A model generated the notes under the pieces. That model was not told the DNA's origin. It ran no database searches and saw only the letters and a program-made list of their open reading frames with translations. From DATEHG01 sp035279705 (GTDB lineage: Bacteria; Gemmatimonadota; Gemmatimonadetes; Gemmatimonadales; GWC2-71-9), in NCBI GenBank assembly GCA_035279705.1, contig DATEHG010000111.1, positions 51,666 through 115,665 on the forward strand: a stretch of 64,000 nt of DNA. Direction: 5' to 3'. This document shows, piece after piece, positions 50,659 to 58,157 of the stretch (its first letter is position 1; each line of letters begins with the position of its first letter). The position numbers and the translations under genes are program-made.

Positions 50659-51428
50659 TGGCCTGGACACGCACGACCGGCGGCTCCGCCAGCACCGGCG
50701 TCACCAACGTGACCTCCTTGACGGCCACCCTCGGCGGCGCCGTCTCCGTGGGCGACACGGTCTGCTACGGCTGGTGCAATGCGGACAGCGCGGGCTCCAC
50801 GACCGTCGTGGTCGATGACCAGCTCGGGAACACCTACGCGCCTGCGTCCGCATCCCAGCAGCGAGACACGACCAACCAGGAGCGGGTCGGCGTCGGGAAG
50901 TCGATTATCACGTCGGCCGGCACCCCGCAGGTCCGGATCCGGTACAACCCGACGCCCGGGACCACGCAGGGGCAGTACACCACGCTGGTCGCGGACGCCT
51001 TCACCGGTTCCGACGCGAGCAGCACGCTCGACAGCAACGGGGCGGCGCAGGTCCAGGCGACCCCGGGCACCGGCACCGATGGCGTGAGCAGCGGCAACCT
51101 CACGACCACGATCGCCGATGGCTGCCTGATCTATGCCGCCAGTGTCAGTACCTCGAACATCAACCTGAACGACCTGACGGTCGGCACGGGGTACACGCTG
51201 GGCCAGGTGGTCGGCAGCGGCACCACGGTCTACCTCCGCACGGAGTACAAGACTCAGGCCAGCAAGGGCGCCGTGGCGGGCACCTTCACCTCGAGTGCCA
51301 ACGTCGCCCACGTGACCGCGGCGATCGCGATCACGCCGGCGGCGGGTGGCGGGGGCAGCCCGCCCACGATCAGCAAGCGGCCGATCGTCGGCCCTGATGC
51401 CGCGCTGATGCGCGCCGCGACCTGGTGA
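50658..51428 (+). CDS. Virion-surface protein of unknown function
   Basis: 256 residues, beta-rich, Thr/Ser/Gly-rich (MAWTRTTGGSASTGVTNVTS), with an Ig-like repeat pattern and a Gly-rich hinge near the end (AITPAAGGGGSPPTI). Likely part of a fibre or tail decoration. Confidence 0.5.
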   Translation: MAWTRTTGGSASTGVTNVTSLTATLGGAVSVGDTVCYGWCNADSAGSTTVVVDDQLGNTYAPASASQQRDTTNQERVGVGKSIITSAGTPQVRIRYNPTPGTTQGQYTTLVADAFTGSDASSTLDSNGAAQVQATPGTGTDGVSSGNLTTTIADGCLIYAASVSTSNINLNDLTVGTGYTLGQVVGSGTTVYLRTEYKTQASKGAVAGTFTSSANVAHVTAAIAITPAAGGGGSPPTISKRPIVGPDAALMRAATW

Positions 51429-51433
51429 ACTGA

Positions 51434-52369
51434 ATGGCCCGCCTCGGTCGGGGAATCCCGCTCCAAGCCCTGGTCCTGCGCACGCACGCGATCGGGGCCA
51501 TCATCGGGCTGGCCGCGTCGTTCAGCTGCAGCAGCTCCCTCAGTGCGTCGCTCACCACCGGGATCCCGCTCCAGGCGAGCCTCGGGAGCCAGGCGATCGT
51601 CGCGGCCTCCCTGACGGCGCCTTCGTCGATCACGCATGCCAAGGTCCTGACCTACGCCGTGCAGCGGCGCCGGCTGCCGCCGCCGATCCTGCTGCAGGGA
51701 AGCGCAGCAAGCGGGACGCCGGCGCTGCAGGCCGCACTCACCGCCCAGAGCACGCTGACGGCCGACCTCACCAGCCCCGGCCGTCGATCGGGCACCGTCC
51801 TGGTCTTCAATCCGGCCCACCAGGCCGTCGCGTATCGCCGGGCGGTCAATCTCGAAACCGGGATGGGCCTCGTCCCAGGGGCCTATCAGTCGACGTCGGC
51901 GGCGCTGCAGGCGGGCCCGGCCGCCCAAGCCACGCTCACCGCGAACCTGACGACGGGAATCCGGCTGGTCGCGGTGCCGATGCAGGCCGTCAGCACCTTT
52001 ACGGCCGACCTCACCACCGGCATCGCGCTACAGGCGGCGCTGGCCGCGCAAGCCACGCTGGTGGCCCAGCTCGCCGGCGGCGCGCAGTTCCAGGCGGTCC
52101 TGATTGCCCAGCCGCAGCTGCTCGCGCCGCTGAGTACCGGGATCCCCCTGCAGCTCGTCGTGGCCGCGCGAAGCACCGTGGCCGCCGCGCTCTCGACCGG
52201 GATCCCCCTGCAGTCCTCGCTCGCCGGCGTGGCCGTGCTCGTGGCCGCCATGGATCTCGGGCCCGGCGCCGAGCAGGTGGTCGAGCTCGAGGACGTGGGG
52301 CTGCCGGTCATCGTGCTGGTGGACCTGGGCCTGCCGGAAATCACCTTGAGCGATCGAGGGACGCCATGA
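51434..52369 (+). CDS. Repeat protein of the fibre block
   Basis: 311 residues made of degenerate repeats of about 23 residues built around LTTGIxLQAxLxAQxTLxAxL; clear units lie near 31-60, 95-118, 155-180 and 180-265. The pattern suggests a beta-helix or trimeric fibre shaft that could vary by recombination. The acidic C-terminus (EDVGLPVIVLVDLGLPEI) is different. No enzyme motif. Confidence 0.55.
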   Translation: MARLGRGIPLQALVLRTHAIGAIIGLAASFSCSSSLSASLTTGIPLQASLGSQAIVAASLTAPSSITHAKVLTYAVQRRRLPPPILLQGSAASGTPALQAALTAQSTLTADLTSPGRRSGTVLVFNPAHQAVAYRRAVNLETGMGLVPGAYQSTSAALQAGPAAQATLTANLTTGIRLVAVPMQAVSTFTADLTTGIALQAALAAQATLVAQLAGGAQFQAVLIAQPQLLAPLSTGIPLQLVVAARSTVAAALSTGIPLQSSLAGVAVLVAAMDLGPGAEQVVELEDVGLPVIVLVDLGLPEITLSDRGTP

Positions 52370-52740
52370 GCCGACGGATCAACTGCAACGCGGCGTTTGT
52401 CTACCAGGTCCAGGCCAAGGTGCCGGGGGACGGATCCGGCGGGACCCTGGACTCGGGCCAGCTGGTGATCCCCAGCCCCGGCCTGCTGACCGGCATCACA
52501 CTGCGCCTGAGCGCCACACCGACTGGCGCCGCGCTGCATGCGCAGGTCGATGCCATGGCCGCGGCGGAGCGGGCCACCTCGCCGGGCCTGTTCTGGGTCA
52601 AGGTCTCCCGGGCGATCCACCAGGCCCGAGTGCTGACGCTCGGCCGCGGCGTGCCGTTCTACGCGATCTGGAGCAACGCGGCCGGGTTCGACATGTACAC
52701 CGCCGCGTACATCGTCGAAGACCGCACGGTGGTGACATGA
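52366..52740 (+). CDS. Small virion protein
   Basis: 124 residues, beta-rich, MSRRINCNAAFVYQVQAKVP, overlapping the repeat-protein gene by 4 bp. Possibly a small tail-fibre partner. Confidence 0.45.
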   Translation: MSRRINCNAAFVYQVQAKVPGDGSGGTLDSGQLVIPSPGLLTGITLRLSATPTGAALHAQVDAMAAAERATSPGLFWVKVSRAIHQARVLTLGRGVPFYAIWSNAAGFDMYTAAYIVEDRTVVT

Positions 52741-52788
52741 GGCCCGGCCCCGGATCCCGGTGCCCTGCCGGCGCTTCGTGAGCGCGGC

Positions 52789-53076
52789 ATGGACCGCGGC
52801 CGGGATCCCGGCGATGAGGATGACGGGGACGAGGCCGAAGAGCCGGAGCCCGAAGAGGCCTGGCGCGGCGATTCGGCCTATCCCCACCAGGCGCTCGAGG
52901 GGCCCGAAGCCCGGATGGCTCGCGACGAGCTGGCGCGGGCCCGCGACGCCGCGCGCGCTGCGCCGATCTACCGGTTGGTGGTGGAGCGCTATCTCCGATC
53001 GCTCCGACCGAAGGACAGCCGCATGACACTCGAGCCGTTTCGCCCTGGGCCGGAATCGAAGGAGTCGAGGTGGTGA
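52789..53076 (+). CDS. Small acidic phage protein
   Basis: 95 residues, Asp/Glu-rich N-terminus (DPGDEDDGDEAEEPEPEEAW) and a helical middle (ARMARDELARARDAARAAPI). The frame has no ATG between the previous stop and 52789, so the start is fairly certain. An overlapping frame (52760-53026) is basic, Pro/Arg-rich and looks like a shadow. Confidence 0.5.
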   Translation: MDRGRDPGDEDDGDEAEEPEPEEAWRGDSAYPHQALEGPEARMARDELARARDAARAAPIYRLVVERYLRSLRPKDSRMTLEPFRPGPESKESRW

Positions 53077-53433
53077 GTGAGTGAGCCGAAGGAGCGCGGC
53101 CCCGCCGTGAGCTATCTGGTTCTCTTCCCTGCCCTACAGCAGGCGGCGGAGGCTCACGGCTATTCCTTGGCGCTCCACGGCTCACTGAAGCGGGACATGG
53201 ACCTAGTCGCGATCGCGTGGCGGATCGGTGCGTCGGATCCGGACGTGCTGGTGGAGGCGATCGCCACGGCCGTGCCAGGGCTGCTTAGGGTCGAGGGAGA
53301 TCCCTGCCTGATGCCGCACGGGCGCCTCGGCTATGTCCTGCATTTCGATGACCCACAGCTCGAGGCCCATCGCTACATCGATCTCAGCGTGATCGCCCCG
53401 CTGCGCCGGCGAGAGGTGCTGGTCAATGCCTGA
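53077..53433 (+). CDS. Nucleotidyltransferase-motif protein (unknown function)
   Basis: 118 residues from a GTG directly after the previous stop. The segment LALHGSLKRDMDLVAIAWR has the Gly-Ser...Asp-x-Asp arrangement of nucleotidyltransferase-fold proteins (HGS then RDMDL), and YIDLSVIAP may supply a third acidic residue. The family is widespread in phage genomes but uncharacterised as far as I know. It could be a minimal nucleotidyltransferase; activity is not shown. Confidence 0.6.
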   Translation: MSEPKERGPAVSYLVLFPALQQAAEAHGYSLALHGSLKRDMDLVAIAWRIGASDPDVLVEAIATAVPGLLRVEGDPCLMPHGRLGYVLHFDDPQLEAHRYIDLSVIAPLRRREVLVNA

Positions 53434-54175
53434 CCGCCGCGGCTCCGCCAAGGCGATCGCGATCGCGCTGCTAGTGGCGTTCCTCGCCGGCGGTGCGGTC
53501 GGGGCGTGGGCCTCGAGGCCGCGGCCGCCGACGGATCCGGCGCTGCGTGCGGAGGATTCGGCCGCGGTGCATCGGGCGCAGGCGGCGCGAGACACGATCG
53601 CGGCGCTCCGCGCGCAGTGGCCGAGGGATTCCGCGGCGATCGCCGGCGGGATCCGGGCGGCCGACTCAACTCAGCAAGTCGCCCTGGCGCACCACCGTCA
53701 GGCGATGGCCCTCGAGGGGACCGCGCTCGAGCTCCGGGCGCGCAGTGATTCGGCGGCCGCGCGTGCTGACACCGGCGCGGCGCTGCAGCTGCTCCGGATC
53801 GGCTTCGACTCGCTGAGGTTGGGATATTCGCTACTGTACCAGGAGAACCGCGGCCTGCAGCGCGCGGCGGCCGGCTACAACACCACCGCGATGCTGGCGC
53901 AGGGGAAACTCAACCTGCAGTGGATCGCGATCGAGCGGGCCGACTCGGCGATCGTCGGGCTGGCCAAGGTCAACGTCGATCTCAAGCTCCGCATCAGCCA
54001 GCTCGAGCACCCGAAGTTCCTCGGCTTCATTCCCCGGATCCCGAAGTGGATCGCCGGCCCCGCCAGCTGCTTCGTCGCCGGCGGGACCGCGGCGGCCCTT
54101 CACGCCTCGCGAGACCAGGTCGGTTCAGCCTGCCTCGCCGGTGGATGGGCCGGCACCGTCGCGATCGGGAAGTAA
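53426..54175 (+). CDS. Spanin-like membrane protein (Rz-type candidate)
   Basis: 249 residues with a membrane segment at about 10-28 (IAIALLVAFLAGGAVGAWA) then a long coiled coil (AQAARDTIAALRAQWPRDSA onward, many Ala-Asp-Ser heptads) and a hydrophobic C-terminal end. This resembles inner-membrane spanins that bridge the periplasm in the last stage of lysis. No separate Rz1-like lipoprotein frame is obvious. It overlaps the preceding gene by 8 bp. Confidence 0.5.
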   Translation: MPDRRGSAKAIAIALLVAFLAGGAVGAWASRPRPPTDPALRAEDSAAVHRAQAARDTIAALRAQWPRDSAAIAGGIRAADSTQQVALAHHRQAMALEGTALELRARSDSAAARADTGAALQLLRIGFDSLRLGYSLLYQENRGLQRAAAGYNTTAMLAQGKLNLQWIAIERADSAIVGLAKVNVDLKLRISQLEHPKFLGFIPRIPKWIAGPASCFVAGGTAAALHASRDQVGSACLAGGWAGTVAIGK

Positions 54176-54178
54176 TCG

Positions 54179-54631
54179 CTACGTCGTCGGCAGCCGCTTC
54201 AGCATCGTGAGGTTGGCCTCGCGCTCCTCTTCGAGCGCCCGCAGTGCCACCGACCGGCCCTCGAACGTGGCAGCGTCCTTCATGTCCTTGATCGCCCGAT
54301 CGAGCTTCGCGACCGCCGCGCGGTAGTCGTAAGGCACAATCTGCTCGAGCTCCGCCTTGATCGTCGGGTCCTGCCGGGCCTCCCACAGGTCCCAGGTCCG
54401 CTGCAGGGAGATCCAGAGGTTGGGCTCGGTCCCGAAGTAGCGGCCGATCCGGAGCGCCGTGTCCAGGGTGACCGGGCGCTTGCCGTTGAGGATCTCGTTG
54501 AGCCGCGCGAAGCTGATCCCCATGCCGTGCGCCGCGTTGGCCTGGGTCAGGTTCAACGGCTTGAGGAACTCCTCGAGGAGAAACTCGCCGGGGTGCCGGG
54601 GCTTCACCTGTTCGGGCCGGGCAATCGCCAT
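54179..54631 (-). CDS. higA: HigA-type antitoxin (XRE family)
   Basis: 150 residues from the ATG at 54629-54631; the frame opens 26 codons earlier without a ribosome site. The start region GEFLLEEFLKPLNLTQANAA and HTH (NLTQANAAHGMGISFARLNEILNGKRPVT-type stretch) are those of HigA/VapI antitoxins. A C-terminal helical extension carries the toxin-binding part. It follows the HigB-like toxin gene, the HigBA order, and its HTH probably binds the dyad upstream of higB. Confidence 0.85.
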   Translation of the reverse strand: MAIARPEQVKPRHPGEFLLEEFLKPLNLTQANAAHGMGISFARLNEILNGKRPVTLDTALRIGRYFGTEPNLWISLQRTWDLWEARQDPTIKAELEQIVPYDYRAAVAKLDRAIKDMKDAATFEGRSVALRALEEEREANLTMLKRLPTT

Positions 54632-54683
54632 CGTCCGCGCTCCTGCTGAGGCTGGCGGGGCGGCCGGATGGCCGCCCGCACCC

Positions 54684-54974
54684 TCAATGATAGTCGGTGA
54701 CATCGACATCGTGCGCGTTCCCCCCTTCCCACCGGAACACCAGCCGGTATTTGTTGTTGATCCGCATCCCCCAGAACCCGGGCATCGTCCCTTCGAGCTT
54801 TTCCAGCTGGGTGCCGGGCGACCGCAGCTCGTTCAGGCTGCCGGCGTCGCGCAGCATGAGCATCTTCCGTTGCGCGGCGGGCCATGCCTTCGGGTCGACG
54901 GCTTTCCGCGCCTTCTTCGTGTCTTGCCCGGCGAAGATGTCCCGGGCGGCGTCGCTTCTGAAGTTGTGTATCAT
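54684..54974 (-). CDS. higB: HigB-type toxin (RelE superfamily)
   Basis: Ribosome-dependent mRNA interferase family. 96 residues from the ATG at 54972-54974: MIHNFRSDAARDIFAGQDTK at the N-terminus, the LNELRSPGTQLEKLEG segment, then MPGFWGMRINNKYRLVFRWE, and a His in the C-terminal DVDVTDYH, all typical of HigB. There is no Shine-Dalgarno sequence; the promoter call below places the transcript start at the ATG. Paired with higA downstream (52 bp apart). Confidence 0.88.
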   Translation of the reverse strand: MIHNFRSDAARDIFAGQDTKKARKAVDPKAWPAAQRKMLMLRDAGSLNELRSPGTQLEKLEGTMPGFWGMRINNKYRLVFRWEGGNAHDVDVTDYH

Positions 54975-55009
54975 GGCAGGTAATATAATACCTGCCGATA
55001 TAATGTCAA
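54975..55009 (-). promoter_or_regulatory. higBA promoter and operator
   Basis: Minus strand: TTGACA (55004-55009) then 16 bp and TATATT (54982-54987). A perfect 8-bp dyad GGCAGGTA...TACCTGCC (54975-54982 and 54989-54996, 6-bp centre) covers the -10, where HigA would bind. The predicted start lies at the higB ATG. On the plus strand two perfect TATAAT hexamers (54984, 54999) may serve the divergent gene at 55072, but no good -35 is paired with them. Confidence 0.75.
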
Positions 55010-55071
55010 GGGTTATAGCCAATCCAGCGACTTCGGCTTGTGTTCGGGTGCCTGCCGGGTAGGTTTTCCGT

Positions 55072-55362
55072 ATGGCCTTCGAGGACTGGGACCACCGGGG
55101 GGACCGCTTCGGGCTCTTTGCCTGGGAGCGGCAGCTCTACCTCGTGCCGATTCACCCCTTCGCCAGCATCGCCGACAGCCACCGGGCGTACCGCGTAGTC
55201 TGGACGCCGGAACCGAAGGCCCTCCCCTCCTACATCGCCCGGGACCAGGTGCTGGCGCCGATGGCCGGCCCCTTCAAGACGAAGGAGCTGGCGCTCGCGC
55301 GCGCCGCGCACCCCGAGTACCGCCACCGCTTCGCAGATCCGGCCGAGGAGGAGCCGGCATAA
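55072..55362 (+). CDS. Phage cargo protein of unknown function
   Basis: 96 residues, MAFEDWDHRGDRFGLFAWER onward, rich in aromatic residues, no motif recognised. Diverges from higBA across an AT-rich stretch and is followed by a strong stem-loop, so it may be a small moron unit. Confidence 0.5.
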   Translation: MAFEDWDHRGDRFGLFAWERQLYLVPIHPFASIADSHRAYRVVWTPEPKALPSYIARDQVLAPMAGPFKTKELALARAAHPEYRHRFADPAEEEPA

Positions 55363-55365
55363 CAA

Positions 55366-55393
55366 AGGCGCCCGATCTGATGATCGGGCGCCT
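55366..55393 (-). terminator. Intrinsic terminator (12-bp stem)
   Basis: AGGCGCCCGATC and GATCGGGCGCCT form a perfect stem with a TGAT loop. On the minus strand it is followed by TTTGTT, so it most likely ends the transcript of the two minus-strand genes at 55426-55873; it may also stop plus-strand reads from 55072. Confidence 0.7.
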
Positions 55394-55425
55394 GGACCGC
55401 CGGTCTCCACGTAGGGCCGACGCCG

Positions 55426-55599
55426 CTATCGCTGGCGCTCCCGCTGCACCTGTTCCGTCAGGCGCTCGCGCGCCACCAGGCGGCCGGTCAGGTCTTCCGC
55501 CTTGGCCAGATTCTCGTGAATGCGATCGCGCGAGGAATTCCGCAGCTGCTCGAACTCCTCGGGGCTCAACTTGGAATTTCTCGATGGCACCCGGCTCAT
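55426..55599 (-). CDS. Small helical phage protein
   Basis: 57 residues from the ATG at 55597-55599, preceded by GGAGG at 5 nt. Basic, coiled-coil-like (LRNSSRDRIHENLAKAEDLT and RLTEQVQRERQR). The frame runs further upstream but the strong ribosome site marks this start. Function unknown. Confidence 0.6.
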   Translation of the reverse strand: MSRVPSRNSKLSPEEFEQLRNSSRDRIHENLAKAEDLTGRLVARERLTEQVQRERQR

Positions 55600-55612
55600 A
55601 CGCGCCTCCTGC

Positions 55613-55873
55613 TCAATGTTTCCACCCGTCACCGTCCTCCTCGAGCCTCCGGATCCGGTACTCCAGGATGGCCATGTCCTCCAAGGTCTCCAGCAGGAGT
55701 AGTGCCAACTCCAGCTGAGACGGAGGCTGCCAGTGATTGGCGGCCATGAGCTCGTCGACTTCCTCCTGGACCGTCGGGCGCCGCAGCCGCAGGCCGCCGA
55801 TGGTGGCTGGCCGCAGAGTCCAGACGATGCCGGCAACTACGACGGCCAGGGCGATAATGGCGGCCCAGATCAT
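55613..55873 (-). CDS. Small membrane protein with helical tail
   Basis: 86 residues from the ATG at 55871-55873, chosen over a TTG 18 codons upstream because GAGGGG lies 6 nt before it. Membrane segment at about 2-19 (IWAAIIALAVVVAGIVW), then a helical cytoplasmic part rich in Leu/Glu (QLELALLLLETLEDM). Located 13 bp before the 57-residue gene. Confidence 0.55.
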   Translation of the reverse strand: MIWAAIIALAVVVAGIVWTLRPATIGGLRLRRPTVQEEVDELMAANHWQPPSQLELALLLLETLEDMAILEYRIRRLEEDGDGWKH

Positions 55874-56011
55874 CCGCGGCCCCTCATCCGCTAAGGTGAA
55901 GATGCCCAACTGGTTCAGGTTGGTCAAATAAGGCGGTGTCGCAGATTCGTGCCGGTGACGCCAGTCCCCTTGTTTGAGCTTCCGTTGAGGGTCGTGCCCT
56001 ACCCTTCCCCC

Positions 56012-56128
56012 ATGTCGTGCGCGGACCGGATCCGGCTATTGGCGCATCACCTGGCCGAGTCAGGTTGGCCGCGGTGGCTCACCGAGCTGCTGCAGTTAGT
56101 AGCGGACGGAATAGAGTCGCGCGGCTGA
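56012..56128 (+). CDS. Possible 38-residue peptide
   Basis: A short open frame MSCADRIRLLAHHLAESGWP that ends LQLVADGIESRG, amphipathic and with good codon use. It stands in the 265-bp gap between two minus-strand genes and lacks a ribosome site. Only a candidate. Confidence 0.2.
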   Translation: MSCADRIRLLAHHLAESGWPRWLTELLQLVADGIESRG

Positions 56129-56137
56129 TTGTCTTCC

Positions 56138-56653
56138 TCAGCAGCCCGACTGGAAATGCGCGAGGCGGATCGTTCCGTGCACCGAGCCTGATTGCGGGTG
56201 TGCGTTGGATTCAGAATCGTTGCCCGCGAGGGTCGCATCGATCCTGCCGAACAGAAAGCTGTCCGCGGTCATTGAGTCGATGACAAATCCGCCTATTCCG
56301 GAATCCATCCCCCAGGGGCGCCTGGTGACACCAGGGCGGTAGAGGTTGGCGACGTCACCATAGGCGCCCGCCGCCCACGTGTATGAATGGGGAGCCGGCA
56401 AGCTGTCGACGAGCACGGCGGGGTCGATCCAGAACTCGACATAGGGTCCGGCCGCGGGATCGCCGGCGAGCATGGCGACTCTGCGATGATTTATCTGGAA
56501 ACACCATGAGCCAATCGAGTCGTGGACCGTGGTCGACTGGCCTACTGCCGTGAAGACGAGATCGGACGCCGGTCGCGGATGGGGAGAGGATTCCCCGCTG
56601 GGTGAGCCTGCACACCCAGCCAGTACCAGCAGCAGGAGCGCGCGGCCCTTCAC
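56138..56653 (-). CDS. Lipoprotein, phage cargo
   Basis: 171 residues from the GTG at 56651-56653, which overlaps the preceding stop. Signal peptide VKGRALLLLVLAGCAGS with lipobox LAGC (Cys14), then a Ser/Pro-rich linker and a beta domain of about 140 residues (SDLVFTAVGQSTTVHDSIGS, RRVAMLAGDPAAGPYVEFWI). Function unknown; as a surface lipoprotein it may change host properties in the lysogen. Confidence 0.65.
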   Translation of the reverse strand: MKGRALLLLVLAGCAGSPSGESSPHPRPASDLVFTAVGQSTTVHDSIGSWCFQINHRRVAMLAGDPAAGPYVEFWIDPAVLVDSLPAPHSYTWAAGAYGDVANLYRPGVTRRPWGMDSGIGGFVIDSMTADSFLFGRIDATLAGNDSESNAHPQSGSVHGTIRLAHFQSGC

Positions 56654-57018
56654 TGAAGTAGCATCCACACGACGAAGGCAAGGCCGGCGAGTACGATCCA
56701 CGCCAGAGCTTTCTGGCTCTGGGCCTCGACCGCCGCCTTCTGCTCCTTCTCGAGTCGAGCTATTTCCGCCTGCTGCGCGTCGGCGCCCAGGCGGCCCGAG
56801 AGGAGTCTGAGGGTCTGCTCCTGGCTGGTCCCAGGAAGCCACTGCGCCCCGCATTTCGTGCAGACATTCTGGATCACCGTCTTAGTGCCGGCGGCGACGC
56901 CCGCAGCCGTGCCTGCGAAATATTCAGCCAGGATCGCGGCACCAATGTCTTTCCGCTGGACTGCAACCGCTTGGACGGAAGGCGATTCGCACCGCGGGCA
57001 GGCGGCGGCCTCAGACAT
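56650..57018 (-). CDS. Zinc-ribbon protein with C-terminal membrane segment
   Basis: 122 residues from the ATG at 57016-57018, preceded by GGGAG at 7 nt; a TTG two codons upstream is possible. N-terminal zinc ribbon of CPRC...CTKCG type (ACPRCESP and QNVCTKCGAQW), a coiled coil (GADAQQAEIARLEKEQKAAV) and a terminal hydrophobic helix (ALAWIVLAGLAFVVWMLLQ). It overlaps the lipoprotein gene by 4 bp, so the pair may act together. Confidence 0.65.
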   Translation of the reverse strand: MSEAAACPRCESPSVQAVAVQRKDIGAAILAEYFAGTAAGVAAGTKTVIQNVCTKCGAQWLPGTSQEQTLRLLSGRLGADAQQAEIARLEKEQKAAVEAQSQKALAWIVLAGLAFVVWMLLQ

Positions 57019-57203
57019 ATTCAATCTCCCGGATCAGACTCCGCATGATACGGCGCCAGCCGCTCTAAGGCACCTACCAGCGATGGTAGGGGCCGCCCTG
57101 CTGCGGTGCGATTCGCTAACCTTCAGAGTGGTTTGAGCTTGAGTTGACGATCCCGCCCATCTTGCGTGAGCCAGAGAGACGCATACCTTGAAGCCGCCAC
57201 CGA

Positions 57204-57530
57204 ATGGACTCCGAAGCCATGCCGATCCTGCCCGACGAGAACTCCCTGATCTTTCGCATCGATGAACCGGTCATTCTGGGCGCGGGCCATTCCTGGCTGC
57301 GCGGCGATTTCGGAGTGCTCACGCCCGGTGGACCTAATTGGCTCTGCCGAGAATATCCCTCGAACCCAGGCCTCTTTCTCAATCTCTGGCACCAGGGCCT
57401 GATCAGCCCTTGCTCTCACGACCCCGACGCGGCGCTGGCTTCTCTGCTGCGTATGGTTGGCTCGACGCCTCCGCCACCCGTCTCAACGCGGCGATGGCGC
57501 CGGCGCCCTGAGCGCCCTCGGGCCGGCTGA
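57204..57530 (+). CDS. Doubtful gene; region 57019-57402 otherwise empty
   Basis: A plus-strand frame of 108 codons (MDSEAMPILPDENSLIFRID) has GC-rich third positions but no ribosome site and overlaps the repressor gene on the other strand by 128 bp. Minus-strand frames over the same stretch look less coding. The 384-bp gap from 57019 to 57402 therefore contains no gene I would defend. Confidence 0.3.
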   Translation: MDSEAMPILPDENSLIFRIDEPVILGAGHSWLRGDFGVLTPGGPNWLCREYPSNPGLFLNLWHQGLISPCSHDPDAALASLLRMVGSTPPPPVSTRRWRRRPERPRAG

Positions 57531-57897
57531 GTATCTCCGCGTCGACGCTCTTACTCAGGAGCGCCTGCACGAGATCGATGACCTCGATCAGCGCGCCGAT
57601 GCGCGCGCCGATCAGGGCGCGATGCGCCTCGACCGATCCGCCGGGGCGCTTCGGCTCCTCGCCCGCGAGCAGCCACTGAGGCGTGACGCCAAGCGCCGCC
57701 GGTAGACGCAGCATGTATTCGCCCCTCGGGATCGACTGCTCTTTCCCGAACCAGCCATTCACCGCAGGTCCCGAAGCCCCCACCCGCGACGCCAGCTCGA
57801 CTTGATCCAGGCCGGAATCGTCGAACGCCTCCCTCAGCCGAGACCTGAAGGCCTCGACTTGACGGTCCGGATTTCGCGCACTTGACGGCTTCGGCAA
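57403..57897 (-). CDS. Phage repressor, XRE family (CI-like)
   Basis: 164 residues from a TTG at 57895-57897 (no better start is seen). Residues about 15-75 form an XRE HTH: EAFDDSGLDQVELASRVGAS, then GPAVNGWFGKEQSIPRGEYM. It has no S24 autocleavage domain; the C-terminal 80 residues are helical, perhaps for dimer formation. Divergent from the ribbon-helix-helix gene at 57950, with a 52-bp gap carrying two palindromes, so together they look like the lysogeny switch. Confidence 0.75.
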   Translation of the reverse strand: MPKPSSARNPDRQVEAFRSRLREAFDDSGLDQVELASRVGASGPAVNGWFGKEQSIPRGEYMLRLPAALGVTPQWLLAGEEPKRPGGSVEAHRALIGARIGALIEVIDLVQALLSKSVDAEILSRPEGAQGAGAIAALRRVAEASSQPYAAEKPAPRRGRESKG

Positions 57898-57949
57898 AGT
57901 TAGTAAGTTGGCTGAGTCGTTGAGTCACTCACTCATTGAGGATGTTCAC
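57898..57949. promoter_or_regulatory. Operator region of the lysogeny switch
   Basis: Two adjacent odd-centred palindromes TGAGTCACTCA (57921-57931) and CTCATTGAG (57932-57940) lie between the divergent regulators; a further TGAGT half-site occurs at 57913. The second palindrome overlaps the GAGGA ribosome site of the plus-strand gene. Both ends could bind one regulator in tandem. No clear -35/-10 pairs are seen. Confidence 0.6.
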
Positions 57950-58135
57950 ATGCCCGACCCTGCCCTGCAAGAGCTTCCGGCCGCCAGACCGCCCAGGCCT
58001 TTGAAGGTGCAGTTCGGCGTCGACATCGACCTGAACGCCTGGATCGAGCAGCGCAGCAAGCAAAAGGATCAGTCGGTGTCCGAGTTCGTCTACGACGTCG
58101 TGGCGGCGGCCTTCCGTGCCGATCGCGCCGCCTGA
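57950..58135 (+). CDS. Ribbon-helix-helix DNA-binding protein (Cro-like role)
   Basis: 61 residues from the ATG at 57950 with GAGGA at 7 nt. LKVQFGVDIDLNAWIEQRSK followed by QKDQSVSEFVYDVVAAAF is a beta strand and two helices of Arc/MetJ type. Its place opposite the XRE repressor suggests a lytic regulator using the shared operators. Confidence 0.7.
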   Translation: MPDPALQELPAARPPRPLKVQFGVDIDLNAWIEQRSKQKDQSVSEFVYDVVAAAFRADRAA

Positions 58136-58157
58136 TGGTGGTGACCTGGAGCTGACC

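Noticed and set aside
57123..57419. A 98-codon minus-strand frame after the repressor
   Set aside because: Third positions are not GC-rich as in neighbouring genes and there is no ribosome site; judged non-coding, though not excluded.
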